Assembly (NCBI GenBank): GCA_020635455.1
Contig: JACJZT010000008.1
Location: 62,001-126,000 of the forward strand
Direction of reading: 5' to 3'
Length of the DNA: 64,000 nt
From: Flavobacteriales bacterium
Lineage (GTDB): Bacteria > Bacteroidota > Bacteroidia > NS11-12g > UBA9320
The position numbers were made by a program, and so were the translations under genes. Of the stretch, positions 38,299 to 46,986 are shown one piece after another. The notes below the pieces were generated by a model. It was given only the letters and a program-made list of their open reading frames with translations, ran no database searches and was not told the DNA's origin. Every line of letters begins with the position of its first letter. Positions within the stretch are counted from its first letter, which is position 1.

Positions 38299-39159
38299 TT
38301 ATTTATATACACAAACAAAAGATCCCTGTTTCAGAGTGGTTTGCTGGTCGGTGTTAAAATCAAAAGTTCCACTGATTATTTTTGCCTCAGGATCATGCTC
38401 GTTTACCGTAATTATTCCGGTTTCCACAGGCTCAACAACCCCTATAGAAGGACTGTATTCCGCAGAAATACTTCCAAAAATAGCGGTCTTGTAAGTGCCT
38501 TCGATCACCTTGTATGGCAGATTTAATGAAATATACGCATCGTTAGCTGCTACTCCTTTAATATTAAGGATCTTTGTACTTGTAGTGCTTTTTCCGGTGA
38601 TTGTGGTGGCAGTAAAGCTGTTTGCGCCAATCATGGCAGTCAATAACTGTGACGGAACATTCACGGCCTTGTCGTCGAAGGTCAAGTCGTTGAATTCTCC
38701 TTTAAGCACCTTTTCCTCTGAGTCTGTTTTGCGTATTACCTTAACATTGAACTTTCCACTTGCCTTTTTTGTGGTATTGTTAAAAGACGTAAAAGAAATG
38801 GAGCCGGCTACAATACCTGAAGCATATTGATTGGATGCCAGTTCAGGTTCGTCCTTCTTAACATAAATTGCCAATTCATCGTCTACATCTCCTTTAAATT
38901 CGTACAGTGCTGACTGTGTTTCCTTTCCAACCAGTAATTTAGTTCTAAGTATCATTTTTTCACCTGCCGATGATTCAGCCTTAAAAACGAAAACTCCGTT
39001 GCGGTAGGTGACGTTCACATTGTTTGCTGTAAAATTTTTTCCATCAATACTAAAAGTATTGCTGGCTGAAGGATTAACCGGATCTTCCGTACTTGATTTT
39101 TTACATGAACTTATTCCAAAAAGGGCAATAATACTGAACAGGATAGCTAATTTTTTCAT
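38299..39159 (-). CDS. Lipoprotein with two DUF6252-like beta domains
   Basis: A 286-residue lipoprotein. ATG at 39159 gives the signal MKKLAILFSIIALFGISSCKK with lipobox ISSC; the longer frame to 39207 adds 16 non-conserved residues. Two tandem domains follow, each beginning with an F-T-A block (KNFTANNVNV and NSFTATTITG). The second ends GTFDFNTDQQ and GSFVCVYK, resembling DUF6252. No function can be given. It diverges from mfd. Confidence 0.7.
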   Translation of the reverse strand: MKKLAILFSIIALFGISSCKKSSTEDPVNPSASNTFSIDGKNFTANNVNVTYRNGVFVFKAESSAGEKMILRTKLLVGKETQSALYEFKGDVDDELAIYVKKDEPELASNQYASGIVAGSISFTSFNNTTKKASGKFNVKVIRKTDSEEKVLKGEFNDLTFDDKAVNVPSQLLTAMIGANSFTATTITGKSTTSTKILNIKGVAANDAYISLNLPYKVIEGTYKTAIFGSISAEYSPSIGVVEPVETGIITVNEHDPEAKIISGTFDFNTDQQTTLKQGSFVCVYK

Positions 39160-39294
39160 ATTAATATTAATAATCAGCGAATATAGAAAAGTAAGTCTCA
39201 ACTGCAAGAAAAGTTAAATTCTGATGACCTTGTGCTTACAATACGCACCTTCAATCTTGCAAACAATGCCTTCGGGAACTTGCACTTCGAATTG

Positions 39295-39302
39295 TATCTT
39301 TG
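39295..39302 (+). promoter_or_regulatory. Promoter -7 element before mfd
   Basis: TATCTTTG fits TAnnTTTG and is followed by CA, as at other promoters here. A TTCG rather than TTG lies about 20 nt upstream. It would place the mRNA start near 39309, downstream of the GTG at 39232 that opens the long reading frame. Confidence 0.5.
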
Positions 39303-39321
39303 CATTTTTAATACTCTTTCG

Positions 39322-42300
39322 TTGAACACCAAACAAGTCTTGGATAGCTTTTGCAGAAAAAAAGAATTTGAGCAATTAATGGATGCTTTGCAATCGTACC
39401 CAAATATACAATGCAATAATCTTTATGGTTCCTCTTCAGCATTTCTGGTGGCAGGCCTGTTTGAGCAATACGACAAAAATTTTCTTGTCCTTTTACCGGA
39501 CGCCGAATCGGCAGGTTATTTCAAATCGGACATCGAGTCAATACTCGGAGAGCAAAAGGTTTTGCTTTTGCCCGACTCAAATGCCAAGCCCTTCTCAATT
39601 TTACAACCTTCTTCCTTCAACATTCAACAAAGGATAGAAGTTCTCAATTCAATCCTTAAAAGAAAAAACAACTTTATTCTGATCACATACCCGGAAGCTT
39701 TCGCCGAGAAGGTTGTCAGTAATGAAGAACTTATTAAAAACCGGATCGAAATTTCGAAAAATGAAAAACTTGACCTTGATTTTTTAATAGAGTTCCTTAA
39801 CGAATGTGGTTTTACAAGAGAAGATTTTGTATACGAACCGGGGCATTTTTCAATACGCGGTGGAATTATCGACGTATTTTCCTATGCCAGCGAATTGCCA
39901 TACCGAATTGAACTGGATGGTTCAAACATTGAGACCATAAGGGCTTTTGACCCGGTCTCGCAATTGTCGGTGAACGAACTTTTCTACGCAAGTCTTGTTC
40001 CCAATCTGCAAGACAGCGAGACAAAACATACGGCAAGTATCTGGGATTATATTTCTGACGATAGTGTTGTTTATTCCCAGGATCTACCCCTTTTTCTCGA
40101 CATCATTCATCATGGGATCGACAAGGCAGAAAACCTTTACGAAAAGGCGGATACAAGTTCTGAACTTTTAAAGCCATCGAACCTGTATGAAAATGAGAAA
40201 CTGATCAAAGAAAATCTAAAGAAATTCAGAGTTCTGGAAAATGGTGTCACCACTTGTTTTAAACCACAGGAGGTTTTTGATTTTGGAATTTCTGCCCAAC
40301 CCGGTTTCGATAAAAATTTCGATATGCTGATCCGTCATTTGAGACAAAATGAACAGAGCGGCATCATCAACTACGTATTTTCTGAATCCGGCAAACAGAT
40401 CGAAAGACTTCAATCCATATTTGAAGACCTTCAGTCTGAAGTACAATTATCACCAATATACCAGGGTCTTTCTTCAGGATTTCTGGACCTTTCGGGTAAA
40501 ACTGCCTGTTATACCGAACATCAGATCTTCAATAAGTATTACCGAACGAAATCGAAAAACCGATATTCCAGAAATCAGGCTCTAACCTTAAAAGAACTTC
40601 GCAATCTTGTTCCGGGTGATTTCATCGTTCACATTGACCATGGTATCGGCAAATTTGAAGGTTTGCAAAAAATCGAAATGGCGGGCACCCTTCAGGAAGC
40701 AGTAAGGATATCCTATAAAAACAACGACCTGCTTTACGTAAACATACATTCACTGCACAAAATTTCGAAATACAGCGGCAAGGAAGGCACCGAACCGGTA
40801 CTTAACAAACTGGGGTCAGATGCATGGCAGAACCTGAAGCGCAAAACCAAAACCCGGGTAAAAGACATTGCAAGGGACCTAATAAAACTCTATGCAAAGC
40901 GAAAGGCAAGCAAAGGATTTATTTTTTCGGGCGACAATTATCTGATGACTGAACTGGAAGCCAGTTTCATGTATGAAGACACCCCTGACCAGGCAAAGGC
41001 GATCGAGGATGTAAAACTTGACATGCAGGCTTCTAATCCTATGGACCGACTTGTTTGCGGCGATGTTGGTTTTGGAAAGACCGAGGTAGCCATTCGTGCT
41101 GCATTTAAGGCGGTATGCGATAGTAAACAGGTGGTAGTGCTTGTACCCACCACCATTTTAGCCCAGCAACATTATCGCACTTTCAAGGAGAGATTGCACG
41201 ATTTTCCGGTCAAAGTGGATTATATAAGCCGCTTCAGAACCACAAAGCAACAAAAGGAAACACTTGAAAACCTTGAAAATGGAACCGTTGACATAGTGAT
41301 CGGAACCCATAAATTGCTTAATAAGAATATTAAATACAAAGATCTGGGCTTGCTAATCATAGATGAAGAACAAAAATTTGGTGTGGCAGCCAAAGATCGT
41401 ATTAAAGCAATAAAAACAAACGTTGATACGCTAACCCTAACCGCCACACCCATACCCAGAACACTTCATTTCAGCATAATGGGCGCAAGAGACCTCTCTA
41501 TTATCAACACTGCGCCCCCCAACCGACAGCCGGTCAATACCGAGTTACATATTTTTAACAGGGAAATTTTAAAATCAGCAGTTGATGCCGAGCTAAAACG
41601 AGGTGGCCAGGTATTTTTTGTTCACAATCGTGTGAAGGACATTTATGAAATGGCAGACCTCATTGAGCAATTATGCCCCGAGGCAAGGGTTTGTGTGGGT
41701 CATGGACAAATGAGCGGGGATGCACTCGAAAATGTAATGCTTCAGTTTATCGAAGGAGAATACGATGTATTGGTGGCAACAACCATCATTGAATCTGGAT
41801 TGGATATTTCGAACGCCAATACCATGATAATCAATAATGCACATTACTTTGGTTTATCCGATTTGCACCAGATGAGGGGAAGGGTGGGAAGAAGCAATAA
41901 AAAAGCCTATTGTTATTTATTTGCCCCTACCCTGCATGCACTTACCGATGAAGCAAGAAGAAGGCTTAAGGCAATTGAAGAATTCAGTGAACTTGGTTCC
42001 GGCTTTAATGTGGCAATGCGTGATCTTGATATCCGTGGAGCAGGAAATCTGCTGGGTGGAGAACAAAGTGGATTTATTACGGATATCGGTTTTGAAATGT
42101 ATCATAAGATACTTGATGAAGCCATACAGGAATTGCGAGAAGAGGAATTTAATGAAGAGTTTAAAGGAATTCCAAAGAATAAGGAATTTGAGTGCCAGAT
42201 CGAAACAGACCTCGAGCTTATGATACCTGACTTTTACATAAGGAACATCAGTGAGAGACTAAGTTTATACAATGAACTTTCAAGAATAAAAGAACCCGAT

Positions 42301-42648
42301 ACTTTGCTAGAATTTGAAATAAGGCTAACCGACCGTTTTGGTAAATTACCTAAACAGGCTAACGAATTAATTAAAAGCGTACAACTCAAATGGCTGGGAA
42401 AAGAACTGGGTATGACCAAAATTTCGATTCGTCAGAATAAACTTACTGCCTGGTTTGTTAACGAAGATCGTTTTTTCCAGTCAGAAGTTTTTGGTTCGGT
42501 GCTGGAATTCATAAGGTCAAATGCTAAAATTGCCTTGCTGAAACAAGTCAAGGAGATTCTGACATTGCGCCTTGAAGGAATTGAAAATGTTTCAGATGCG
42601 ATGAAAATACTTGAAGCCATGAAAAATAGGGCAAGTATTGAAGTATAA
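39322..42648 (+). CDS. mfd: Transcription-repair coupling factor Mfd
   Basis: A DNA translocase that removes stalled RNA polymerase from lesions and recruits UvrA. About 1108 residues. Seen: UvrB-like N-terminal region; RNA polymerase-interacting domain (VPGDFIVHIDHGIGKFEGL); RecG-like helicase core with Walker A GDVGFGKTEVA at G580 and K586; DEEQKFG; TATPIPRTLHFS; QMRGRVGRSNKKAYCYL; and a C-terminal TRCF domain. The frame is open from GTG at 39232, but a promoter element at 39295-39302 and the family-like N-terminus NTKQVLDSF favour TTG at 39322. An ATG at 39379 is a third option. Confidence 0.94.
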   Translation: MNTKQVLDSFCRKKEFEQLMDALQSYPNIQCNNLYGSSSAFLVAGLFEQYDKNFLVLLPDAESAGYFKSDIESILGEQKVLLLPDSNAKPFSILQPSSFNIQQRIEVLNSILKRKNNFILITYPEAFAEKVVSNEELIKNRIEISKNEKLDLDFLIEFLNECGFTREDFVYEPGHFSIRGGIIDVFSYASELPYRIELDGSNIETIRAFDPVSQLSVNELFYASLVPNLQDSETKHTASIWDYISDDSVVYSQDLPLFLDIIHHGIDKAENLYEKADTSSELLKPSNLYENEKLIKENLKKFRVLENGVTTCFKPQEVFDFGISAQPGFDKNFDMLIRHLRQNEQSGIINYVFSESGKQIERLQSIFEDLQSEVQLSPIYQGLSSGFLDLSGKTACYTEHQIFNKYYRTKSKNRYSRNQALTLKELRNLVPGDFIVHIDHGIGKFEGLQKIEMAGTLQEAVRISYKNNDLLYVNIHSLHKISKYSGKEGTEPVLNKLGSDAWQNLKRKTKTRVKDIARDLIKLYAKRKASKGFIFSGDNYLMTELEASFMYEDTPDQAKAIEDVKLDMQASNPMDRLVCGDVGFGKTEVAIRAAFKAVCDSKQVVVLVPTTILAQQHYRTFKERLHDFPVKVDYISRFRTTKQQKETLENLENGTVDIVIGTHKLLNKNIKYKDLGLLIIDEEQKFGVAAKDRIKAIKTNVDTLTLTATPIPRTLHFSIMGARDLSIINTAPPNRQPVNTELHIFNREILKSAVDAELKRGGQVFFVHNRVKDIYEMADLIEQLCPEARVCVGHGQMSGDALENVMLQFIEGEYDVLVATTIIESGLDISNANTMIINNAHYFGLSDLHQMRGRVGRSNKKAYCYLFAPTLHALTDEARRRLKAIEEFSELGSGFNVAMRDLDIRGAGNLLGGEQSGFITDIGFEMYHKILDEAIQELREEEFNEEFKGIPKNKEFECQIETDLELMIPDFYIRNISERLSLYNELSRIKEPDTLLEFEIRLTDRFGKLPKQANELIKSVQLKWLGKELGMTKISIRQNKLTAWFVNEDRFFQSEVFGSVLEFIRSNAKIALLKQVKEILTLRLEGIENVSDAMKILEAMKNRASIEV

Positions 42649-42701
42649 CTCGGCTCAAATTGAAATTGAATCTTTATTCAAAAAGTAATTTGAATATATA
42701 T

Positions 42702-42709
42702 TAATTTTG
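42702..42709 (+). promoter_or_regulatory. Possible -7 element before the DUF2231-like gene
   Basis: TAATTTTG ends 20 nt before the ATG at 42730. There is no TTG at the expected distance, and the region is AT-rich. Confidence 0.35.
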
Positions 42710-42729
42710 AGAACCAATTTGACTTTATT

Positions 42730-43176
42730 ATGAATGAATTTCACAAACATTTAATCCTGAATCATTTTCCCGTAATCGGTATTATTTTTGCAGCTTTGGT
42801 TTTACTTACAGGGCTGGTACTGAGAAGCGATATAGTTAAAAGAGTTTCCTTTGCTTTTTTTATCTTGGTTGCCATTGTTACTATCCCTACCAACGAATCG
42901 GGTGAAGAAGCTGAGCATGCCATAAAAAAATCAGATCGTTTTGAACAGATCTATATTGAAAATCACGAAGAAGATGCTGAGTTTGCCTTTTGGATCTCAA
43001 TAATTACCGGAATACTTGCAAGCATAGCAATGTGGTTTTCATACAAGGAACATGAACTAAGAGGTATCCTGGACATCATTGTGTTCATTGTAAGTATTTT
43101 CGCGATCTATTATTTATGGAAAACCGGTCAATCCGGCGGGAAGATAGGCCACCCTGAGATCATAATGCCTGAATAG
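42730..43176 (+). CDS. Four-span membrane protein, DUF2231-like
   Basis: A 148-residue inner-membrane protein with four hydrophobic segments (about 8-26, 36-52, 84-102 and 112-132). Seen: HLILNHFPVIGIIF near the start and a conserved-looking charged loop HAIKKSDRFEQIYIENHEEDAEFA between spans two and three, with histidines that could bind a metal or haem. The pattern resembles DUF2231 membrane proteins; the role is unknown. It converges with the bestrophin gene, with a 4-nt gap. Confidence 0.6.
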   Translation: MNEFHKHLILNHFPVIGIIFAALVLLTGLVLRSDIVKRVSFAFFILVAIVTIPTNESGEEAEHAIKKSDRFEQIYIENHEEDAEFAFWISIITGILASIAMWFSYKEHELRGILDIIVFIVSIFAIYYLWKTGQSGGKIGHPEIIMPE

Positions 43177-43180
43177 GTAC

Positions 43181-44044
43181 TCAGTTTTTCTCAAAAATTT
43201 CGTTTACCGAAACTTCAATTACATTTACAAGTTTATCCAGTGGAAGGTCGTTGGTGTCGGTTCCAAACGGGTTTTCGATCTCTTCGGCGATCAATTCGAG
43301 GCTGGCAAGTACATAAAAAATGAATACGACCAGGGGAACAATGTAATAATGTAAGGCACCAACATAAACAAAGGGCATAAACATGGTGTAGAAGAACAGG
43401 AATTTTTTCAAAAAACTACTGTAGGAATAAGGAATGGGGGTATTCTTAATCCTTTCGCAGGCACCACAGATCTCGGTCCATTGTTTCCATTCTTTGGAAA
43501 GCAACAACAGTTGGGTTTCATTTATCTTCTCACGACCGATCCTGGTCCAAACGGCCTTGGCAACTGCATTAGGAACGTGAACCGTATCCTTATCAACATT
43601 CTCAGGCTTATAGGTACTGTCTTCCTGTAAATGTGCTTTCAGGCTTTTAGCATAAACGGGAATTTGTTTCTTATAAAATTCATGGTTTCCCTCAGAAGTT
43701 TCTGTCTTGAGCAAAATGGCGAGATTTCGTGAGCAATTCACCAGAGCCCCCCATAATTTTCGCCCTTCCCACCATCTTTCGTATGCGGTATTGGTTCGGA
43801 AAGCAAGCAACAAAGAGATCACAAACCCAAGTACAGAATACATTATTGACAATCCTGATATCTTCGATTTGGTATCAAGATGTAAATGATTGATGAAAAT
43901 AAAGTCGATCATAAAGGAATACACGGCAAGAAGTATCATTACAGGGTACAACTCTCTGAATGTTTCGGCTTTATGTACCTTAAAAATGAAGAGCATCCAA
44001 TGCTTCGGGCTATAAGATATCATCCTGCAATAATACGAGTTCAT
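43181..44044 (-). CDS. Bestrophin family anion channel
   Basis: A 287-residue membrane protein of the bestrophin (UPF0187) family, pentameric anion channels or transporters. Seen: the family signature RTNTAYERWWEGRKLWGALVN followed by SRNLAI, an N-terminal membrane pair (YPVMILLAVYSFMIDFIF, GLSIMYSVLGFVISLLLAF), a C-terminal pair, and the conserved ending EEIENPFGTDTNDLPLD. Length is normal for bacterial members. Convergent with the DUF2231-like gene. Confidence 0.92.
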   Translation of the reverse strand: MNSYYCRMISYSPKHWMLFIFKVHKAETFRELYPVMILLAVYSFMIDFIFINHLHLDTKSKISGLSIMYSVLGFVISLLLAFRTNTAYERWWEGRKLWGALVNCSRNLAILLKTETSEGNHEFYKKQIPVYAKSLKAHLQEDSTYKPENVDKDTVHVPNAVAKAVWTRIGREKINETQLLLLSKEWKQWTEICGACERIKNTPIPYSYSSFLKKFLFFYTMFMPFVYVGALHYYIVPLVVFIFYVLASLELIAEEIENPFGTDTNDLPLDKLVNVIEVSVNEIFEKN

Positions 44045-44082
44045 GGATAATTTTAATTAAATTAAATGCTTGGGTTTATTAA

Positions 44083-44113
44083 TTGACCTTCTCCTTAAAA
44101 AATAGTTCTTTTG
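44083..44113 (+). promoter_or_regulatory. Promoter of efp
   Basis: TTG (44083-44085), a 20-nt spacer and TTCTTTTG (44106-44113) fit the pattern with one T for A change at the -7 element. It is followed by CAG. Transcription would start near 44120, 11 nt before the ATG. Confidence 0.65.
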
Positions 44114-44130
44114 CAGAAAAATTAATAACT

Positions 44131-44694
44131 ATGGCAACAACCGGCGACGTTTCAGTAGGCATGTACATTATGTACAATAACGAAATTTGTCAGATCACCG
44201 AATGGCAGCACAGAACACCAGGTAACTTAAGGGCTTTTTATCAATGTAAAATGCGCAATGTCAGGAATGGTAAAAACCTTGAAAACCGGTTCAGGTCCGG
44301 TGAAGAGATCAACATCCTAAGGGTGGAATCGAAAGATATGCAGTATTTGTACAAAGAGGGAGACGCATACGTTTGCATGGACAATGAGACCTATGAGCAA
44401 ATAAATATACCTGAAGAAATGTTTGGCGATGCCTCTAAATTTTTAAAAGAGGGAATGATGGTTACCGTGCAATTTGAAAGTGAAATGCCAATTGGAGCTA
44501 TGGCCCCGCCTTCTGTGGAACTCGAGATCACTTACACAGAACCGGGAGTTAAAGGAGATACCGCAACCAATACCTTAAAACCTGCCACACTGGAAACCGG
44601 TGCTGAAATTAAAGTTCCATTGTTTTGCGAGATCGGTGAATTGATCAAAATTAATACAAGTACCGGCAGTTACATGGAAAGGGTTAAAAAATAA
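44131..44694 (+). CDS. efp: Elongation factor P (Asn at the loop tip)
   Basis: A 187-residue factor that relieves ribosome stalling at polyproline. Three beta domains are seen, ending GDTATNTLKPATLETGAEIKV and SYMERVKK. In domain I the loop reads TPGNLRAF, with N32 where E. coli has the lysylated K34 and Pseudomonas the rhamnosylated R32, so those modifications cannot occur at this residue. I recall the same loop in other Bacteroidota. ATG at 44131 is used; the frame is open back to a TTG at 44083, but that TTG is the -33 element of the promoter. It is followed 8 nt later by the agmatinase gene. Confidence 0.95.
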   Translation: MATTGDVSVGMYIMYNNEICQITEWQHRTPGNLRAFYQCKMRNVRNGKNLENRFRSGEEINILRVESKDMQYLYKEGDAYVCMDNETYEQINIPEEMFGDASKFLKEGMMVTVQFESEMPIGAMAPPSVELEITYTEPGVKGDTATNTLKPATLETGAEIKVPLFCEIGELIKINTSTGSYMERVKK

Positions 44695-44702
44695 TCCGAA
44701 AC

Positions 44703-45626
44703 ATGGAAGCTAAACAAAGCCTTTCCGCAGATTTCAATTTTCTCGGAATAAAAGAAGAAGAATTATCTTCATACCGAACTTCATCGGTTGTTATTCAATC
44801 GGCCCCTTACGAACATACCTCATCCTACCTCGCGGGCTCCGATAAAGGACCTGAAGCCATACTGGAAGCATCGCATTATGTTGAATTCTATGATGAGGAA
44901 CTGGACCAGGAAACCTATAAAAAAATGGGTATATCAACGCTTCCTTTTATGGAATTCAATGGAAAAGTTGACTCTGATGCCGTTGAGCTTATAGAAACCG
45001 AAACTGCACATCACATCCGAAACAAAAAATTTGTAGTTAGTCTGGGGGCTGAACATACGGTAACCTTTGGTTTTTTCAAGGCTTTCTATAAAGAAGACCC
45101 TAATATCGGGATCCTTCAAATCGATGCACATTCGGATCTGAGAATGAGCTATCAGGGTAATCCTTACAGTCATGCATCTGTTATGGCCAGAATACATGAA
45201 CTCATGGTGCCAATTGCACAGGTTGGTATCAGGGCTCAGGCAATTGAAGAAGCAGAGCTTATCAAATCTTCAGGAAACATTCATACCTGGTATGCACACC
45301 AGATCGCCGGAAACAACAACTGGCATGAAGAAGTACTAAATAGTTTACCGGAAAGGATTTATCTTACCATTGATGCGGATGGATTCGACCCAAGCCTTAT
45401 GCCCGCGGTAGGAACAGCAGAGCCGGGCGGACTTCTTTGGCACGACACTTTAACTTTTCTTAAAAAAGTATGCACTCAACGAGAAGTGGTAGGATTTGAT
45501 GTAGTTGAATGTGCACCTAAAAAAGGGGAAATATTAACTGAATTTAATCTGGCAAGATTGATCTATAAAATATTGGGTTACTGCAGCTTAAATAGTACTT
45601 TTGCAGCCAAATACTGCCTTGAATAA
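44703..45626 (+). CDS. speB: Agmatinase/arginase family ureohydrolase
   Basis: A 307-residue dimanganese enzyme; by size and sequence probably agmatinase, which makes putrescine and urea. Seen metal ligands: GAEHTV, DAHSD (in ILQIDAHSDLRMSY), and DADGFDPSLMPAVGT with the family D-x-D-x-x-D. It lies 8 nt after efp in the same orientation. The last 55 bases contain the promoter of the next gene. Arginase or formiminoglutamase activity cannot be excluded. Confidence 0.88.
   Translation: MEAKQSLSADFNFLGIKEEELSSYRTSSVVIQSAPYEHTSSYLAGSDKGPEAILEASHYVEFYDEELDQETYKKMGISTLPFMEFNGKVDSDAVELIETETAHHIRNKKFVVSLGAEHTVTFGFFKAFYKEDPNIGILQIDAHSDLRMSYQGNPYSHASVMARIHELMVPIAQVGIRAQAIEEAELIKSSGNIHTWYAHQIAGNNNWHEEVLNSLPERIYLTIDADGFDPSLMPAVGTAEPGGLLWHDTLTFLKKVCTQREVVGFDVVECAPKKGEILTEFNLARLIYKILGYCSLNSTFAAKYCLE
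45573..45603 (+). promoter_or_regulatory. Promoter of the cysteine desulfurase gene, inside the end of speB
   Basis: TTG (45573-45575), a 20-nt spacer and TACTTTTG (45596-45603) match the consensus exactly, followed by CAG. It lies within the last codons of the agmatinase gene, 25 nt before the ATG at 45629. Confidence 0.72.
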
Positions 45627-45628
45627 TT

Positions 45629-46759
45629 ATGAGAGTTTATCTGGACAACGCTGCCACCACACCCCTTGACCCGGAAGTGGTAAACTCCATGACCGATGTG
45701 CTTAGCAATTATTATGGTAATCCTTCTGCTCAGCATTCCATTGGCCGCTCTGCAAAAGGCATACTCGAAACTTCACGCAGGAAAATTGCCGAAATAATAG
45801 GTGCTTCTTCCTCTGAGATCATATTCACCTCAGGTGGAACGGAAGCCGATAATCTGGCCATACGTTGTTCTGTCAACGATCTGGGTATCCAAAACATCAT
45901 CACCTCTCCTATCGAACATCACGCCGTATTAAGCACCATAGAAGAACTGGATGCCAAGGGACTGGCCAAACACCATTTGGTCAACATTTCAGCCAAGGGA
46001 GAAATTGACCTTGCTCACCTCGAAGAACTGGCTTCGAAGTACCCCGGAAGCCTTATTTGTATCATGCATGCGAATAATGAACTTGGAACCATGGCCGACT
46101 TAAAGGCTATATCGGAAATTGCAAAAAAACACAATTGCTTGTTTCATTCCGATACGGTACAAACGATGGGACATTTCGACATAAAGGTAAATGAGATCGG
46201 ACTCGACTTTTTGGCATGTTCGGCACATAAATTCAATGGACCAAAAGGTGTCGGGTTTTTGTACATTCGAAACAACCACAAACTAAAACCACTTTTTACG
46301 GGTGGAGGTCAGGAAAAAAACATGAGGGCCGGTACCGAGAACATTCCCGGTATCGTTGGATTGGCAAAAGCTCTTGAAGTGTCGACAGCCATCATGAAAG
46401 AAAAACGAGAAAAGCTGATGGCACTCAAAAGTTTGATGATGGAACTTATACAAAACGAAATTCCCGGTGTGACCTTTAATGGAGTTACCGATCCTGATAA
46501 AAGTCTTTACACGGTTTTAAACGTAAGTATTCCAGAAAACAATGCCAATGAAATGCTGCTTTTCAAGCTTGATATCGAAGGTGTTTGTGCCAGTGGAGGA
46601 TCGGCATGCAGCAGTGGTGCAAGCAAGGGAAGCCATGTACTGGCTGCCATTAACCATCCTGAGGAAAGAACCGGGCTTAGGTTTTCTTTTGGCAAATACA
46701 CCACCGAAGACGAGATCCGCTATGCAGTCGAAAAACTGAAGAAAGTATTGTCCGAATAA
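45629..46759 (+). CDS. Cysteine desulfurase (NifS/IscS family)
   Basis: A 376-residue PLP enzyme that takes sulfur from cysteine for iron-sulfur clusters or thio-modification. Seen: YLDNAATTPLDPEV at the N-terminus, HANNELGT, HSDTVQTMGH, the Schiff-base lysine K201 in SAHKFNGPKGVGF, and the persulfide cysteine C327 in CASGGSACSSG. The Cys-containing loop is of the NifS/IscS (class I) type rather than SufS. No IscU or SufBCD gene is nearby, so the sulfur acceptor cannot be told from context. Confidence 0.93.
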   Translation: MRVYLDNAATTPLDPEVVNSMTDVLSNYYGNPSAQHSIGRSAKGILETSRRKIAEIIGASSSEIIFTSGGTEADNLAIRCSVNDLGIQNIITSPIEHHAVLSTIEELDAKGLAKHHLVNISAKGEIDLAHLEELASKYPGSLICIMHANNELGTMADLKAISEIAKKHNCLFHSDTVQTMGHFDIKVNEIGLDFLACSAHKFNGPKGVGFLYIRNNHKLKPLFTGGGQEKNMRAGTENIPGIVGLAKALEVSTAIMKEKREKLMALKSLMMELIQNEIPGVTFNGVTDPDKSLYTVLNVSIPENNANEMLLFKLDIEGVCASGGSACSSGASKGSHVLAAINHPEERTGLRFSFGKYTTEDEIRYAVEKLKKVLSE

Positions 46760-46986
46760 AAGTTTTTTTCCTCGTAAACAAAACAAATCCCATTTTCACT
46801 TAACCCGGACATTCTATTCTTTTAATATACTTACCGACTATCCATCTCAATTGGGGCTTCACTAAAAATTTATACAACAAAGATCAAAATGAAATTCTTC
46901 AACCTCAGCAGGTTAGTTAATTATTTTACGATATAGATTTTGAAGTTTAAAGTATTTTTAACATATTTGTTTACGAAACCCTTGAC

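Noticed and set aside
46760..46986. A terminator or small gene in the gap after the cysteine desulfurase
   Set aside because: No stable hairpin with a T tract and no convincing frame could be read in these 227 bases.
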